DNA from: Baekduia soli
GTDB lineage: Bacteria > Actinomycetota > Thermoleophilia > Solirubrobacterales > Solirubrobacteraceae
Length of the DNA: 64,000 bases
NCBI RefSeq assembly: GCF_007970665.1
Contig: NZ_CP042430.1
Location: 372,001-436,000, forward strand
Direction: 5' to 3'
Positions 34,348-43,989 of this stretch are shown piece by piece. A program made the translations under genes and the position numbers. The notes under the pieces were generated by a model that saw only the letters and a list, made by a program, of their open reading frames with translations, made no database searches and had not been told where the DNA came from. The first letter of the stretch is position 1. Every line of letters begins with the position of its first letter.

Positions 34348-36074
34348 CCACCGTTGCCGAGCTGATCGTCGGCGCGCTGCACGCGCAGGGCGTCCGCACG
34401 ATCTGGGGCGTCGTGGGCGACGCCCTGAACCCCGTGACCGACGCGATCCGCCGCCAGGACGACATGGAGTGGATCGGCGTGCGCCACGAGGAGACCGCCG
34501 CCTTCGCGGCCGGCGCCCAGGCCCAGCTGACCGGCACCCTCGGCGTCTGCATGGGCACCGTCGGACCGGGCTCCATCCACCTGCTCAACGGCCTCTACGA
34601 CGCCAAGAAGTCCCACGCCCCGCTCCTCGCGATCTGCGGGCAGGTGCCCCTGGCCGAGCTGGGCAGCGACTACTTCCAGGAGGTCGACAACGACGTCCTG
34701 TTCGCCGACGTCGCGGTGTTCGCACGCACCGTCTCCAGCCCGCAGCAGATGCCCGGCCTGCTGGAGCGTGCGGTGCAGAGCGCGATCCAGGAGTCCGGCG
34801 TCGCGGTACTGACCCTGCCCGGCGACGTCGGCGGCCAGGACCTGCCGCGCTCGACGCCGGCGGCCCACTTCACCGCGACGTCCGGACCCGTGACGCCGGA
34901 TCCCGACGCCCTGCGGGCCGCCGCGCAGGCGATCGACGCCGCGGGCACCGTGACGATGCTCGTCGGCATCGGCGCGCGCGAGGCGCGCGAGCCCGTGCTC
35001 GCCCTGGCCGACCACCTGGCCGCGCCGATGGTCCTCACGCTGAAGGCCAAGGAGGGCCTGGAGGGCGACAACCCGTTCCAGGTCGGTCAGAGCGGCCTGC
35101 TCGGCAACCCCGCCGCCCACCAGGCCCTCGAGGGCGGCGACGTGCTGCTCATGGTCGGCACGGACTTCCCGTACAGCGACTGGTACCCGAAGGGCAAGGT
35201 CGTCGTCCAGATCGACCGCCTCGGCGCCCACATCGGGCGGCGCACCGCGGTCCACCACGGCGTGGTCGGCGACGCCCGGCTGTCGGTCGCCGCGCTGGCC
35301 GGCCTCGTCGCGGCCAAGGCGGACCGCTCGCACCTCGACGGGTCGGTCGCGGCCTACGGGACGTGGCGCGAGAGCCAGGCCCGGCTGACCGAGCCGGGGT
35401 TCGACGGCAGCGGGCTCGTCGCCCGGGTGCGGTCGCGCTTCGACAACCCCGACGAGCGCATCCGCCCCGAGGCGCTGGCCGCGGCCGTCGACCGCCTCGC
35501 GCCCGACGACGCGATCTTCACCTCCGACACCGGCATGTCGACCGTGTGGCTCGCACGGTTCGTGACGATGCACGGGCGGCGCCGGCTGCTTGGCTCCTAC
35601 AACCTCGGGTCGATGGCCAACGCCATGCCCCAGGCCCTGGGCGCGCAGGCCCTGGACCGCTCGCGCAAGGTGGTGGCCTTCTGCGGTGACGGCGGGCTCA
35701 CCATGCTCCTCGGCGACCTCATCACCGCCGTGTCGCACGACCTGCCGGTCTGCCTGGTCGTCTTCGACAACGGGCGTCTCGGGATGGTCAAGCTCGAGCA
35801 GGAGCAGGGCGGCCTGCCCGAGTTCGGCACGGTCCTGCAGAACCCCGACCTGGCCGCGGTGGCCCGGGCGATCGGCCTGCACGGCATCCGCGTCGAGGCG
35901 CCCGGTGAGCTCGACGCTGCGGTGGCGTCGGCGCTGGCCCACCAGGGCCCCGTGCTCCTGGACGTCGTCACGAACCCCGACGAGGTCGCGCTGCCGCCCA
36001 AGACGACCGCGTCGGATGCGTGGGGCTTCGCGATCGGCAAGCTCTCCGAGCCGCTGAGCAGCCGGGGCGCCTGA
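34344..36074 (+). CDS. Thiamine-pyrophosphate enzyme, pyruvate oxidase / quinone-dependent pyruvate dehydrogenase-like
   Basis: A 576-residue ThDP enzyme with three domains. The N-terminal pyrimidine domain has the activating glutamate E50 in VRHEETAAF; the middle domain binds FAD in oxidases (VGIGAREAREPVL); the PP domain has FCGDGGLTMLLGD and FDNGRLGMVKLEQEQ. Length and motifs fit PoxB-type enzymes, which convert pyruvate to acetate and feed electrons to quinones, rather than acetolactate synthase. Coupled to the membrane-anchored FMN/Fe-S protein, which might accept its electrons. Confidence 0.85.
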   Translation: MTTVAELIVGALHAQGVRTIWGVVGDALNPVTDAIRRQDDMEWIGVRHEETAAFAAGAQAQLTGTLGVCMGTVGPGSIHLLNGLYDAKKSHAPLLAICGQVPLAELGSDYFQEVDNDVLFADVAVFARTVSSPQQMPGLLERAVQSAIQESGVAVLTLPGDVGGQDLPRSTPAAHFTATSGPVTPDPDALRAAAQAIDAAGTVTMLVGIGAREAREPVLALADHLAAPMVLTLKAKEGLEGDNPFQVGQSGLLGNPAAHQALEGGDVLLMVGTDFPYSDWYPKGKVVVQIDRLGAHIGRRTAVHHGVVGDARLSVAALAGLVAAKADRSHLDGSVAAYGTWRESQARLTEPGFDGSGLVARVRSRFDNPDERIRPEALAAAVDRLAPDDAIFTSDTGMSTVWLARFVTMHGRRRLLGSYNLGSMANAMPQALGAQALDRSRKVVAFCGDGGLTMLLGDLITAVSHDLPVCLVVFDNGRLGMVKLEQEQGGLPEFGTVLQNPDLAAVARAIGLHGIRVEAPGELDAAVASALAHQGPVLLDVVTNPDEVALPPKTTASDAWGFAIGKLSEPLSSRGA

Positions 36075-36219
36075 GGGCGGGGCGTTCGGGCGGGCCCCGG
36101 CGCCGGGGGTGGCGCGCCGGCGCTCATCGGCCTGGCGGATGTCGCATAGGTGTGGTCCTGCCCCACCTCCGCGCCATCGGCGCGCCCGGCGCCGGCGGAC
36201 GGCCCCCGGCGCCCGGGCC

Positions 36220-37272
36220 CTACGGCCGCGAGCCGACGCCCGTCCGCAGCTCGCGGCCGCGGAAGCGGCCGCCGGCGTGGCGGTCCAGCGGCGGGGTCGC
36301 GCCGCCGGCGCCGCGGCCGAGCCCGTCGAGCAGCTCGAGCAGCGCGTCACCGGCGCTGCGGCGCGGCGTCCACCCCAGCTCGGTCCGTGCGCGGGTGATG
36401 TCCATGGTCGGGACGCCGCGGGCCAGGTCGATCCACCCCGGCGAGGTCGGCTGAAGATGGGCGTGCCAGGTCAGCGACGCCGCGGCGCGCAGGACACGGG
36501 CCGGGACGGGCACGGCCCGGGCCCCGAGCGTCGCCGCCAGCGCGTCGGCGTCGAGCACCGGGTCGGCCGCGACGTTGAACGCGCCGCGCGCGCCCGGGTC
36601 CATGATGGCCCGCCGGTAGGCGTCGGCGACGTCGTCGGCGTGCACGGCCTGGAACGCGAGGCGGTCCGTGCGCGGGACGACCGGGATCAGGCCGCGGCGC
36701 AGCAGCGGGGTGGGGACCAGCGGCCCGAGGAAGAAGCGGCGGATCTCGCTCGCGGCGTCGCGCTGGAAGATCAGGCCGGGGCGCAGGCGCACGACCCGCA
36801 GGCGGGGATGCTCGGCCTCGAGGGCGTCGAGCAGCCGCTCCACGCGCGCCTTGTGCTGGGAGTAGATGCTCGTCGCGATGCCGTCCGTCGGCCAGGACTC
36901 ATCGACGGCGCGGTCCTTGGGCCCGGGCGAGTAGGCGCCGACCGAGGACGCGACGACCAGGGCGCCCGCCTCCGCCTGCACCGCCGCCTCGAACACGCGG
37001 CGCGAGCCGTCCACGTTGGCGGCCTCCATGATCCGCGGGTGCCGGTCGGGCTGGATGAGCCAGGCGAGGTGGACGACGACGTCGGCCCCGTCCAGGGCCG
37101 GGGCGAGGGCGTCGCGCGTCACGTCGGCCGTGACCCAACGCACCTTGCCCGCCTCGGTCGCCGGCCGCCGGCGCGCGACGGCGACGATCTCGCCCACGCG
37201 GTCGTCGTCCTGCAGCGCCCGCACCACGGCGGTCCCCACGTTGCCCGTTGCCCCGACGATCGCGACTCGCAT
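36220..37272 (-). CDS. NAD-dependent epimerase/dehydratase family protein
   Basis: A 350-residue extended SDR: VAIVGATGNVGTAVVRAL at the N-terminus, VVHLAWLIQPDRHP, VASSVGAYSPGP and the catalytic Tyr and Lys in SIYSQHKARVE. The substrate may be a nucleotide sugar or a steroid-like alcohol. The start is the ATG immediately before the nucleotide motif. It is followed at its 5' side by an enoyl-CoA hydratase gene on the same strand, 63 bases apart. Confidence 0.9.
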   Translation of the reverse strand: MRVAIVGATGNVGTAVVRALQDDDRVGEIVAVARRRPATEAGKVRWVTADVTRDALAPALDGADVVVHLAWLIQPDRHPRIMEAANVDGSRRVFEAAVQAEAGALVVASSVGAYSPGPKDRAVDESWPTDGIATSIYSQHKARVERLLDALEAEHPRLRVVRLRPGLIFQRDAASEIRRFFLGPLVPTPLLRRGLIPVVPRTDRLAFQAVHADDVADAYRRAIMDPGARGAFNVAADPVLDADALAATLGARAVPVPARVLRAAASLTWHAHLQPTSPGWIDLARGVPTMDITRARTELGWTPRRSAGDALLELLDGLGRGAGGATPPLDRHAGGRFRGRELRTGVGSRP

Positions 37273-37335
37273 GTCCGGGACGTTCCCGGCCGGGGCACAG
37301 GCCATCCACGGACCTGCGCGCGCCGGCGGCGCGCC

Positions 37336-38112
37336 TCACCCCTGCCCGGCCACCTCGTCGGCGATCGCGAGCCCCTCGAGCGCCAGGCCGTAGCCCAGGA
37401 GCTCCTGGGTCGACCGGCGCAGCGACTCCGTCATCACGAGCTTGGTGTAGCGCCGCGTCAGCAGCGGCTGGCGCAGCACGAGCTCGGCGAGCTCACGCGC
37501 GCGGGGCAGCAGCTGCTCGCGGGGCAGGATCTCGGCGACCAGCCCCAGGTCCTTGGCCTCCTGGACGCCGAGCACCTGCCCGGTCAGCGCGAAGTAGCGC
37601 GCGCGGTTGGGGCCCATGAGCGCCGGGAGCAGGTAGTGCAGGCCGTCGCCCGGCACGACGCCGGCGCGGAAGTGCGCCGAGTCCTGGAACGTCGCGGTGT
37701 CGGCGGCGAGCACGATGTCGGCCACGAGCGGGATCTCGGGGTGGCGGATCGCCGGCCCGTTGACCGCGCTGATGACGATGGCCTCGATGTCGAGCAGGCC
37801 CCGCGTCAGCTGCAGCCCGTGCCGGCGGATCGTCTCCCACCCGCGCGGCGACAGCCGCGGCACCGATGTCGTGTCGCCCAGCGGACCGGAGAACGCGTCC
37901 CCGGTGCCGGTCATGATCACGACCTCGTTGCCCTCGTCGCGCGCGATCTGGGCGAACGCGTCCGCGCAGTCGGCGTGGGAGCCGGCCGCCGACCACTGCA
38001 GCGGGCCGCCGTCGGTGTGGAAGGTGAGCTCGAGGACGCCGTCGTGGCGCTCCATGCGGATCGTCTCGTAGCGATCCCGGTAGTCCTCGAAGCTCACAAA
38101 GGAACCGCCCAT
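37336..38112 (-). CDS. Enoyl-CoA hydratase/isomerase family protein
   Basis: A 258-residue crotonase-fold protein with [34 protein letters not shown] and [20 protein letters not shown]. The usual AGGD and GGG loop residues are altered (here SGPL and PAIRH), so the oxyanion hole is present but the chemistry may differ from hydration; 6-oxocamphor-hydrolase-like C-C hydrolases have similar [11 protein letters not shown] features. ATG 38112 is preferred over a longer frame. Confidence 0.87.
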   Translation of the reverse strand: MGGSFVSFEDYRDRYETIRMERHDGVLELTFHTDGGPLQWSAAGSHADCADAFAQIARDEGNEVVIMTGTGDAFSGPLGDTTSVPRLSPRGWETIRRHGLQLTRGLLDIEAIVISAVNGPAIRHPEIPLVADIVLAADTATFQDSAHFRAGVVPGDGLHYLLPALMGPNRARYFALTGQVLGVQEAKDLGLVAEILPREQLLPRARELAELVLRQPLLTRRYTKLVMTESLRRSTQELLGYGLALEGLAIADEVAGQG

Positions 38113-38261
38113 GCCCGACCTCCCGGCGCCGGGACGCATCCGCCCACGGGGCCGTTCCCCGCGGGTCCCGCGTCGCGCGCCGATCCTAGCCCGCCGGGCG
38201 GGAAGGATCGCCCACGGCCGGTGTCATGCATGGGTGTCCGGGCGCCGCCCGGACCCGCGCG

Positions 38262-39284
38262 ATGCCCTCCCGAGCCGAGACCGAGGACGTGCCCGACGGC
38301 GCCCAGGCGTTCTGGCTCCGCGCGCCCGGCCACGGCGAGATCCGGCCCGTCGCGCTGCCCGAGCCGGGCCCCGGCGACGTCGTCGTGCGGACGCTGCGGT
38401 CCGGCGTCAGCCGCGGCACGGAGGCGCTCGTGTTCCGCGGCGGCGTGCCCGCCGGCCAGCGCGCCGCGATGCGCGCGCCGTTCCAGGAGGGCGACTTCCC
38501 GGGCCCCGTGAAGTACGGCTACCTCAGCGTCGGGAGCGTGCGTCACGGCCCGCCGGAGCTGCTGGACCGCACGGTCTTCTGCCTGTATCCGCACCAGACG
38601 GCCTACGTCGTGCCCGCCGGCGCGGTGACCGTCGTGCCCGACGACGTGCCGCCGGCGCGCGCGGTGCTGGCGGGCACCGTCGAGACGGCGGTCAACGCGC
38701 TGTGGGACGCGCCGCCGCTGGTCGGCGACCGCGTCGCCGTCGTCGGCGCGGGGATGGTGGGCTGCTGCGTCGCGCGGCTGCTCGCCCGGTTCCCGGCGGT
38801 GCAGGTCACGCTCGTCGAGGTCGACGCTGCGCGGGCCCCGGTCGCGGCCGCGCTGGGCGTCGGGTTCGCCGCGCCGCAGGACACCGCGGGCGGCTGCGAC
38901 CTCGTCGTGCACACGAGCGCCACATCGGCCGGCCTGCAGACCGCACTGGACCTGCTCGCCCCCGAGGGCACCGTGCTGGACCTGAGCTGGTACGGCGACG
39001 CCGAGGTCCGGCTCTCGCTGGGCGGCGCGTTCCACGCCCGCCGCCTGGGGATCCGGGCCAGCCAGGTCGGGACGGTCTCCCCGGCCCGCAGCGCGCGCCG
39101 CGGCACGGGCGCCCGGCTGGCGCTCGCGCTCGACCTGCTGCGCGACCCGGCGTTCGACGCGCTGGTGACCGGCGCGTCGCACTTCGACGAGCTGCCCGCG
39201 GTCATGCCGCGGCTGGCCGACGGGAGCCTGCCGGCGCTGTGCCACACCATCACCTACGACGGGACCGGCCCATGTTCAGCGTGA
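38262..39284 (+). CDS. Zinc-type alcohol dehydrogenase-like protein (cluster gene 1)
   Basis: A 340-residue MDR-fold protein. It has the GroES-like N-terminal domain ([35 protein letters not shown]) and a Rossmann domain [19 protein letters not shown]. The usual catalytic zinc Cys/His set and the structural zinc loop are missing, as in the bacteriochlorophyllide-reductase BchC-like and 'theronine dehydrogenase-like' group. It probably oxidises or reduces an alcohol in building the head group. Starts at 38226 and 38289 are alternatives. Its end overlaps the next gene by 13 bases. Confidence 0.85.
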   Translation: MPSRAETEDVPDGAQAFWLRAPGHGEIRPVALPEPGPGDVVVRTLRSGVSRGTEALVFRGGVPAGQRAAMRAPFQEGDFPGPVKYGYLSVGSVRHGPPELLDRTVFCLYPHQTAYVVPAGAVTVVPDDVPPARAVLAGTVETAVNALWDAPPLVGDRVAVVGAGMVGCCVARLLARFPAVQVTLVEVDAARAPVAAALGVGFAAPQDTAGGCDLVVHTSATSAGLQTALDLLAPEGTVLDLSWYGDAEVRLSLGGAFHARRLGIRASQVGTVSPARSARRGTGARLALALDLLRDPAFDALVTGASHFDELPAVMPRLADGSLPALCHTITYDGTGPCSA

Positions 39285-39670
39285 CGATCCGCGACCACAT
39301 GATGATCGCCCACAGCCTGCGGGGCGCGACGTTCGGGCCCGCGCAGCGGCTGCACGGCGCGACGTACGTCGTCGACGCCACGTTCCGCCGCGCGACCCTG
39401 GACGAGGACGGGATCGTCGTCGACATCGCCCGGGCGGCCGGCGCGCTGCACGTCGTGGTCGCCGAGCTGGGCTACCGCAACCTCGACGACGAGCCCGCCC
39501 TGGCCGGCCTGAACACCACGACCGAGGAGCTCGCCCGGGTCGTCGCCGACCGGCTCGCCGACCGCGCCGCAGCCGGTGACCTCGGCGACGGCGGGCGCCG
39601 TCTCGACGGGCTCGCCGTGACCCTGCACGAGTCCCATGTCGCGTGGGCCGGCTACGAGCGGTCGCTGTGA
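39272..39670 (+). CDS. 6-pyruvoyltetrahydropterin synthase/QueD-fold protein lacking canonical catalytic residues (cluster gene 2)
   Basis: A 132-residue T-fold protein. H14 (MIAHSL) and H28 (RLHGATY) align with zinc ligands, but the third ligand of the usual LHGH motif is Ala30, the catalytic Cys that precedes it is missing (FGPAQRLHG), and the Asp-His pair is replaced in ELGYRNLDD (G67, Y68). E120 in LHESHVAWA keeps the substrate-anchoring glutamate. So it may bind a pterin-like ring but should not perform the standard QueD/PTPS reaction. It is embedded by overlaps between the dehydrogenase and glycosyltransferase genes. Confidence 0.85.
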   Translation: MFSVTIRDHMMIAHSLRGATFGPAQRLHGATYVVDATFRRATLDEDGIVVDIARAAGALHVVVAELGYRNLDDEPALAGLNTTTEELARVVADRLADRAAAGDLGDGGRRLDGLAVTLHESHVAWAGYERSL

Positions 39671-40734
39671 CGGAGGTCCACGTCATCGTCCCGGAGGGCA
39701 TCGACGACCCGGCGCGGCCCAGCGGCGGCAACACCTACGACCGCCAGGTGTGCCGGGAGCTCGCCGCGCGCGGCACGGCCGTGCGCGAGCACCCCGTCGC
39801 CGGCGCCTGGCCGCGACGCGACGCGAGCGGGCACACCGCGCTGGCGCACGCCCTGCAGCGGATCCCCGACGGCGCCGTGGTGCTGCTCGACGGGCTCATC
39901 GCCTGCGCCGCCCCCGAGATGCTCGTGCCGCAGGCCGGGCGGCTGGCGCAGGTCGTGCTCGTCCACATGCCGCTCGGCGACCGTCCGCCGGAGGGCGAGG
40001 CGGCCGCGGTGCGCGCACGCGAGCACGCCGTCCTGGCGGCGGCGGCCGCCGTCGTGACGACGAGCGCCTGGAGCCGGCGCCGGCTGGCCGAGCTGTACGC
40101 GCTGCCGGCCGGACGGGTGCACGTCGCCGAGCCCGGCGTCGAGGAGGCCGACCTCGCGCCCGGGACGGAGGCCGGCGACGCGCTGCTCTGCGTGGCGGCC
40201 GTCACGCCCGGCAAGGGCCACGACGTGCTGCTCGACGGGCTGGCGGCCGCCAAGGACCTCCCCTGGCGCTGCTCGTGCCTGGGCAGCCTGGTCTGCGACC
40301 CGGCCTTCGCCGACAGCGTGCGGCGCCGCGCGCGGGCCGGCGGGCTGGGCGACCGCGTGCGCTTCCCGGGCCCGCGCACGGGCCCGCAGCTGCAGCGCGC
40401 CTACGCCGCCGCGGACCTGCTCGTGCTCGCCTCGCACGCCGAGACCTACGGGATGGTCGTCACGGAGGCCCTGGCCCGCGGCGTGCCGGTCCTGGCCACC
40501 GACGTCGGCGGCGTGCCGGAGGCGCTCGGCCATGCCGACGACGGCACGCGGCCGGGCCTCCTCGTCGCTCCCGGCGATCCGGCCGCCCTCGGCACCGCGC
40601 TGCGGGCCTGGCTCCTGGACGACGGGCTGCGCCGCCGCCTGCGGCGAGCCGCGCGCCGGCGGCGCGCCGCGCTGCCCCGGTGGCCCGACACCACCGCCGT
40701 CGTGGCCGGCGTCCTGGCGGAGGCCCGCCGGTGA
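39667..40734 (+). CDS. Glycosyltransferase family 4 protein (cluster gene 3)
   Basis: A 355-residue GT-B enzyme: [17 protein letters not shown] at the acceptor side, [32 protein letters not shown], and the donor site [20 protein letters not shown] with the E-x7-E pattern of GT4. It is cytoplasmic, so it glycosylates an intermediate on the inner face of the membrane. The GTG start overlaps the QueD-fold gene stop (GTGA). Confidence 0.92.
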   Translation: MTEVHVIVPEGIDDPARPSGGNTYDRQVCRELAARGTAVREHPVAGAWPRRDASGHTALAHALQRIPDGAVVLLDGLIACAAPEMLVPQAGRLAQVVLVHMPLGDRPPEGEAAAVRAREHAVLAAAAAVVTTSAWSRRRLAELYALPAGRVHVAEPGVEEADLAPGTEAGDALLCVAAVTPGKGHDVLLDGLAAAKDLPWRCSCLGSLVCDPAFADSVRRRARAGGLGDRVRFPGPRTGPQLQRAYAAADLLVLASHAETYGMVVTEALARGVPVLATDVGGVPEALGHADDGTRPGLLVAPGDPAALGTALRAWLLDDGLRRRLRRAARRRRAALPRWPDTTAVVAGVLAEARR

Positions 40735-41552
40735 GCGCGACGGGCATCCGGGTCAGCCCCGAGTGGCTCGTGCTGCGCGAGCCCGCCGACGCGGCGGCGC
40801 GCTCGGCGCGCCTGGCCGGGCGCCTCGCGCGCCACCTCCCCGCCCGCGGCGGGCTCGCCATCCACGACCTCGGCGGCGGCAGCGGCGCCATGGGCCGCTG
40901 GCTGGCGCCCCGCCTGCCCGGCCCTCAGCACTGGATCGTGCACGACCGCGACGCCGACCTCCTGGACCTCGCCGTTGCGCACCCCCCAGTCCCGACCGCC
41001 GACGGCCCGGCGGTCACCACGGAGGCGCGGCGAACCGACCTCGCCCGGCTCGGGCCGGCGGACCTCGCGGGCGCCGATCTCGTCGTCGCCTCCGCGCTGC
41101 TGGACATCCTGGGCGCCGGCGAGCTGGCCGCGATGCTCGACGCCTGCACCGCGGCGGCGTGCCCGCTGCTGCTCGCGCTCACCGTGGTGGGTCGCGTCGC
41201 CCTGAGCCCGGCCGACGACCTGGACGCACACATCGCCGCCGCGTTCGACGCCCATCAGCGCCGCAGCACGCCGGGTGGACGCCTGCTCGGGCCAGACGCG
41301 GTGGCGGCGGCCACCGCGCACCTGCGGGCCGCGGGCGCCGAGGTCCTCAGCGACCCGAGCCCGTGGCGCCTGGGCGCGGCCCAGGCGGACCTCGCGGCCG
41401 AGTGGCTGCGCGGGTGGGTCGCCGCCGCCTGCGAGCAGGAGCCCGCGCTGACGGTCCCCGCCGGCGCCTACCTCGATCGCCGCCTGGCCCAGGCGGCCGC
41501 CGGCGGGCTGGCCGTGATCGTCGACCACGCCGACGTGCTGGTGCTGCCGTGA
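40731..41552 (+). CDS. Class I SAM-dependent methyltransferase (cluster gene 4)
   Basis: A 273-residue protein with SAM motif I IHDLGGGSGAMGRWLA, acidic motif II WIVHDRDADLL and post-motif VVASALLDILGAGELAAML. The C-terminal part (LRGWVAAACEQEP, AGAYLDRRLAQA) is probably the acceptor-binding lobe. It should methylate a cluster intermediate. GTG start overlaps the glycosyltransferase stop (GTGA). Confidence 0.88.
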   Translation: MSATGIRVSPEWLVLREPADAAARSARLAGRLARHLPARGGLAIHDLGGGSGAMGRWLAPRLPGPQHWIVHDRDADLLDLAVAHPPVPTADGPAVTTEARRTDLARLGPADLAGADLVVASALLDILGAGELAAMLDACTAAACPLLLALTVVGRVALSPADDLDAHIAAAFDAHQRRSTPGGRLLGPDAVAAATAHLRAAGAEVLSDPSPWRLGAAQADLAAEWLRGWVAAACEQEPALTVPAGAYLDRRLAQAAAGGLAVIVDHADVLVLP

Positions 41553-42523
41553 CGTGGGCGCGCCTGACGGCGACGGCGGCGATCCTCGCCGTCCTGGTCT
41601 GGCGGCTGGGCACGGACCCGTTCCTCGACGGCCTGCGCACCGTCGACGGCGGGGCGCTGGCGGCCGCGGCCGGGCTGGCCATGCTCACCACGGTGTGCTG
41701 CGCGTGGCGCTGGCGGATCGTGGCGCGCGGCCTGGGCGTCGAGCTGCCCATGGGCGCAGCGGTGGCCGCCTGCTACCGCTCGCTGTTCCTCAACGTCGCG
41801 CTGCCCGGCGGCGTACTGGGCGACGTGCACCGCGGCATCAGCCACGGCCGCGACACGGACGACGTCGGCCGCGGGCTGCGCGCCGTGGCCTGGGAGCGCG
41901 CCGCGGGCCAGGCCGTGCAGGCCGTCCTCACCGTCGTGCTGCTCCTCGTCCTGCCCTCACCCGTGCGCCCGGCGATGCCGCTCGTCGCCGCCGGGCTGGT
42001 CGCCGCGGTGGCGATCGTCGTCGTGGCGGCGCGGGCGCGGCCCGGCGGCGAGGGCCCGACCCGGTGGGCGCGGCTGCGGCGTGCGGCGGCCCGCGACCTG
42101 CGCGCCGGCCTGTTCGCGCGGCGCGCCTGGCCGGCCATCGTGGTGGCGTCCGCGCTGGTCGTCGCCGGCCACGCCGCCACGTTCCTGATCGCCGCCCGTA
42201 CCGCCGGTGCAGGCGCACCGCCGTCGCGGATGCTGCCGCTGGCGCTGCTCGTCCTGCTCGGCGCGGCGCTGCCCAACGTGGGCGGCTGGGGGCCGCGCGA
42301 GGGCGTGACCGCCTGGGCCTTCGCCGCGGCCGGCCTGGGCGCGCCGCGCGGGGTGGCCACCGCGGTCGTCTACGGCGTGATGGTGCTCGTCGCCGGCCTG
42401 CCGGGCGCCGCGGTCCTCGTCGTCGCCTGGGCGCGCCGCGCCCGGCCGGCGCCGGCGATCGAGCGGACCGTGCGCGGCGGGCTCGTCGTCCCCGCGCGAC
42501 CGGAGGGAGTCCCGGATGCCTGA
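41549..42523 (+). CDS. Lysylphosphatidylglycerol-synthase-type flippase-like membrane protein (cluster gene 5)
   Basis: A 324-residue integral membrane protein of the AglD/MprF N-terminal (UPF0104) type, with about eight helices. The conserved loop SLFLNVALPGGVLGDVHRG and the later GAALPNVGGWGPREGVTAW are the family signatures. In MprF this module flips lysyl-PG; here it could flip the glycosylated lipid product. It overlaps genes on both sides (4 and 8 bases). Confidence 0.9.
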   Translation: MTWARLTATAAILAVLVWRLGTDPFLDGLRTVDGGALAAAAGLAMLTTVCCAWRWRIVARGLGVELPMGAAVAACYRSLFLNVALPGGVLGDVHRGISHGRDTDDVGRGLRAVAWERAAGQAVQAVLTVVLLLVLPSPVRPAMPLVAAGLVAAVAIVVVAARARPGGEGPTRWARLRRAAARDLRAGLFARRAWPAIVVASALVVAGHAATFLIAARTAGAGAPPSRMLPLALLVLLGAALPNVGGWGPREGVTAWAFAAAGLGAPRGVATAVVYGVMVLVAGLPGAAVLVVAWARRARPAPAIERTVRGGLVVPARPEGVPDA

Positions 42524-43205
42524 GCGTCCCTACACCATGCTGAGCTGCAGCGTGTCGCTGGACGGCTACCTCGGCGACCACACGCCGCGCCTGGCGCTGT
42601 CCAACGCCGCCGACTTCGACCGGGTCGACGAGGTGCGCGCGTCGTGCGACGCGATCATGGTCGGCGCCGTCACGGTGCGCACCGACAACCCGCGCCTGCT
42701 CGTGCGCTCGGCGGCGCTGCGCGACGGGCGCACCGCCCGCGGGCTGCCGTCGTCGCCGATGAAGATCACCGTGACCGAGCGGGCCGACCTCGACGCGCGC
42801 TCGCGCTTCTTCGCCACCGGCGAGGCCGAGAAGCTCGTGTACACCTCGACGGCCCGCGTGCGCAACGCGTGCGCGCGGCTCGGCCCGGTGGCGACGATCG
42901 TCGACGGCGGCCCCCGCGTGCGGATGCGCCGGCTCAGCGAGGACCTCGCCGACCGGGGTGTGCAGCGGCTCATGGTCGAGGGCGGCGGCGTCGTGCACAC
43001 CCAGTTCCTGGCCGACGACCTCGTCGACGAGCTGCAGCTCGTCATCGCCCCGCTGTTCGTCGGCGACTCCAGCGCGCCGCGCTTCGTGACCGACGGGCGC
43101 TTCCCGTGGCACGCGGGGCGGCGCGCCACGCTGGCCGAGACGCGGCAGATCGGCGACGTCGTCCTCCTGCGCTACGCGCTGTCCCCGCGGTTCGAGGACC
43201 GATGA
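42516..43205 (+). CDS. RibD C-terminal/dihydrofolate-reductase-fold reductase (cluster gene 6)
   Basis: A 229-residue reductase domain like the C-terminal half of RibD: MLSCSVSLDGYLGD, CDAIMVGAVTVRTDNPRL, RLMVEGGGVVHTQFLADDLV and DELQLVIAPLFVGD. The fold reduces the ribose of a pyrimidine intermediate with NADPH in riboflavin synthesis, and dihydrofolate in DHFR. There is no deaminase domain and no other riboflavin gene nearby, so a cluster-specific substrate is likely. Confidence 0.9.
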   Translation: MPERPYTMLSCSVSLDGYLGDHTPRLALSNAADFDRVDEVRASCDAIMVGAVTVRTDNPRLLVRSAALRDGRTARGLPSSPMKITVTERADLDARSRFFATGEAEKLVYTSTARVRNACARLGPVATIVDGGPRVRMRRLSEDLADRGVQRLMVEGGGVVHTQFLADDLVDELQLVIAPLFVGDSSAPRFVTDGRFPWHAGRRATLAETRQIGDVVLLRYALSPRFEDR

Positions 43206-43971
43206 TCGCGGCGCGCGCGCACGCCAGCCGGACGGGCCCGGCGGCCGGGCTGCTCGCCCAGGTGCTCCTGCTGGCCGTCCTGGCGGGGACCGCCGGGCTC
43301 GGCGTCGCCGGCTGCCTGGCCGGCTCGGCGTGCGCGCTGGCGGTCGCCGCGGCGCTGGCTTGCGGCCTCGCACGCCGCCCGGGCGAGCGCCTCGGGCCGG
43401 CGTCGTGGGTGACGCTGGCACGGGCCACGCTGGCCGTCGGCGTCGCCGCCCTGGCGGTCGACGCGCTGGCGCACGACCCGCCCGTCGCGGTCGTCGTCGC
43501 ACTGGCCGCCGTCGCGCTCGTGCTGGACCTCGTCGACGGCGCGGTCGCGCGGTTCAGCGGGACGGCGACGACGCTCGGCGCGCGCTTCGACGGAGAGGTC
43601 GACGCGCTGCTCATCCTGGCCCTGTGCGTCTACGTCGCGCCGGCCTACGGCGCGTGGGTGCTCGCGGGGGCGCCGCGCGCTACGCGTTCGCCGCCGGCGA
43701 GTGGCTGGCGCCGTGGATGCGCGCACCGCTGCCGCGGCGCCTGTGGCGCCGCGTCGCGGCGGCGACCCAGGGCCTCGTGCTGACGGTGGCGGCCGCCGGG
43801 GTGCTGCCGCGCGGGGTCATGCAGGCCGTCCTGGCCGCGGCGCTCGTCCTGCTGGCCGCCTCGTTCGCCGATTCGGTGCGGTGGCTGTGGCGCCGCCGGC
43901 ACGTCGCTCCCGGCGAGCCCGTCCCGGAGGTCACGGGCGGGGACCGAGGCGCCCCGTCCGCGCGCGGGCCG
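43202..43971 (+). CDS. CDP-alcohol phosphatidyltransferase, with frameshift (cluster gene 7)
   Basis: The full CDP-OH-P motif is present: D109, D112, G113, A116, R117, G126, D130 and D134 (DLVDGAVARF then GARFDGEVD). It joins an alcohol to a CDP-activated lipid or polyol, releasing CMP. After the G5 run at 43666-43670 the frame is lost by one base; the next frame continues convincingly (RYAFAAGEWLAPWMRAPLP, then GLVLTVAAAGVLPRGV). In that second frame there is no stop before the LtaS-like gene, so either the two are fused or a stop was lost. Without correction the protein would end at 43783. Confidence 0.85.
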
Positions 43972-43989
43972 CTGCGCACGGCCATCGCG

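Noticed and set aside
36075-36219. GC-rich palindrome CCCCGGCGCCGGGG as terminator after the pyruvate-oxidase-like gene
   Set aside because: Such palindromes are expected at this GC content, and there is no spacer suitable for a loop or U-tract.
42566-43783. Alternative plus- and minus-strand frames over the RibD and CDP-alcohol genes
   Set aside because: The chosen frames have complete family motifs and overlapping starts; the others have none.
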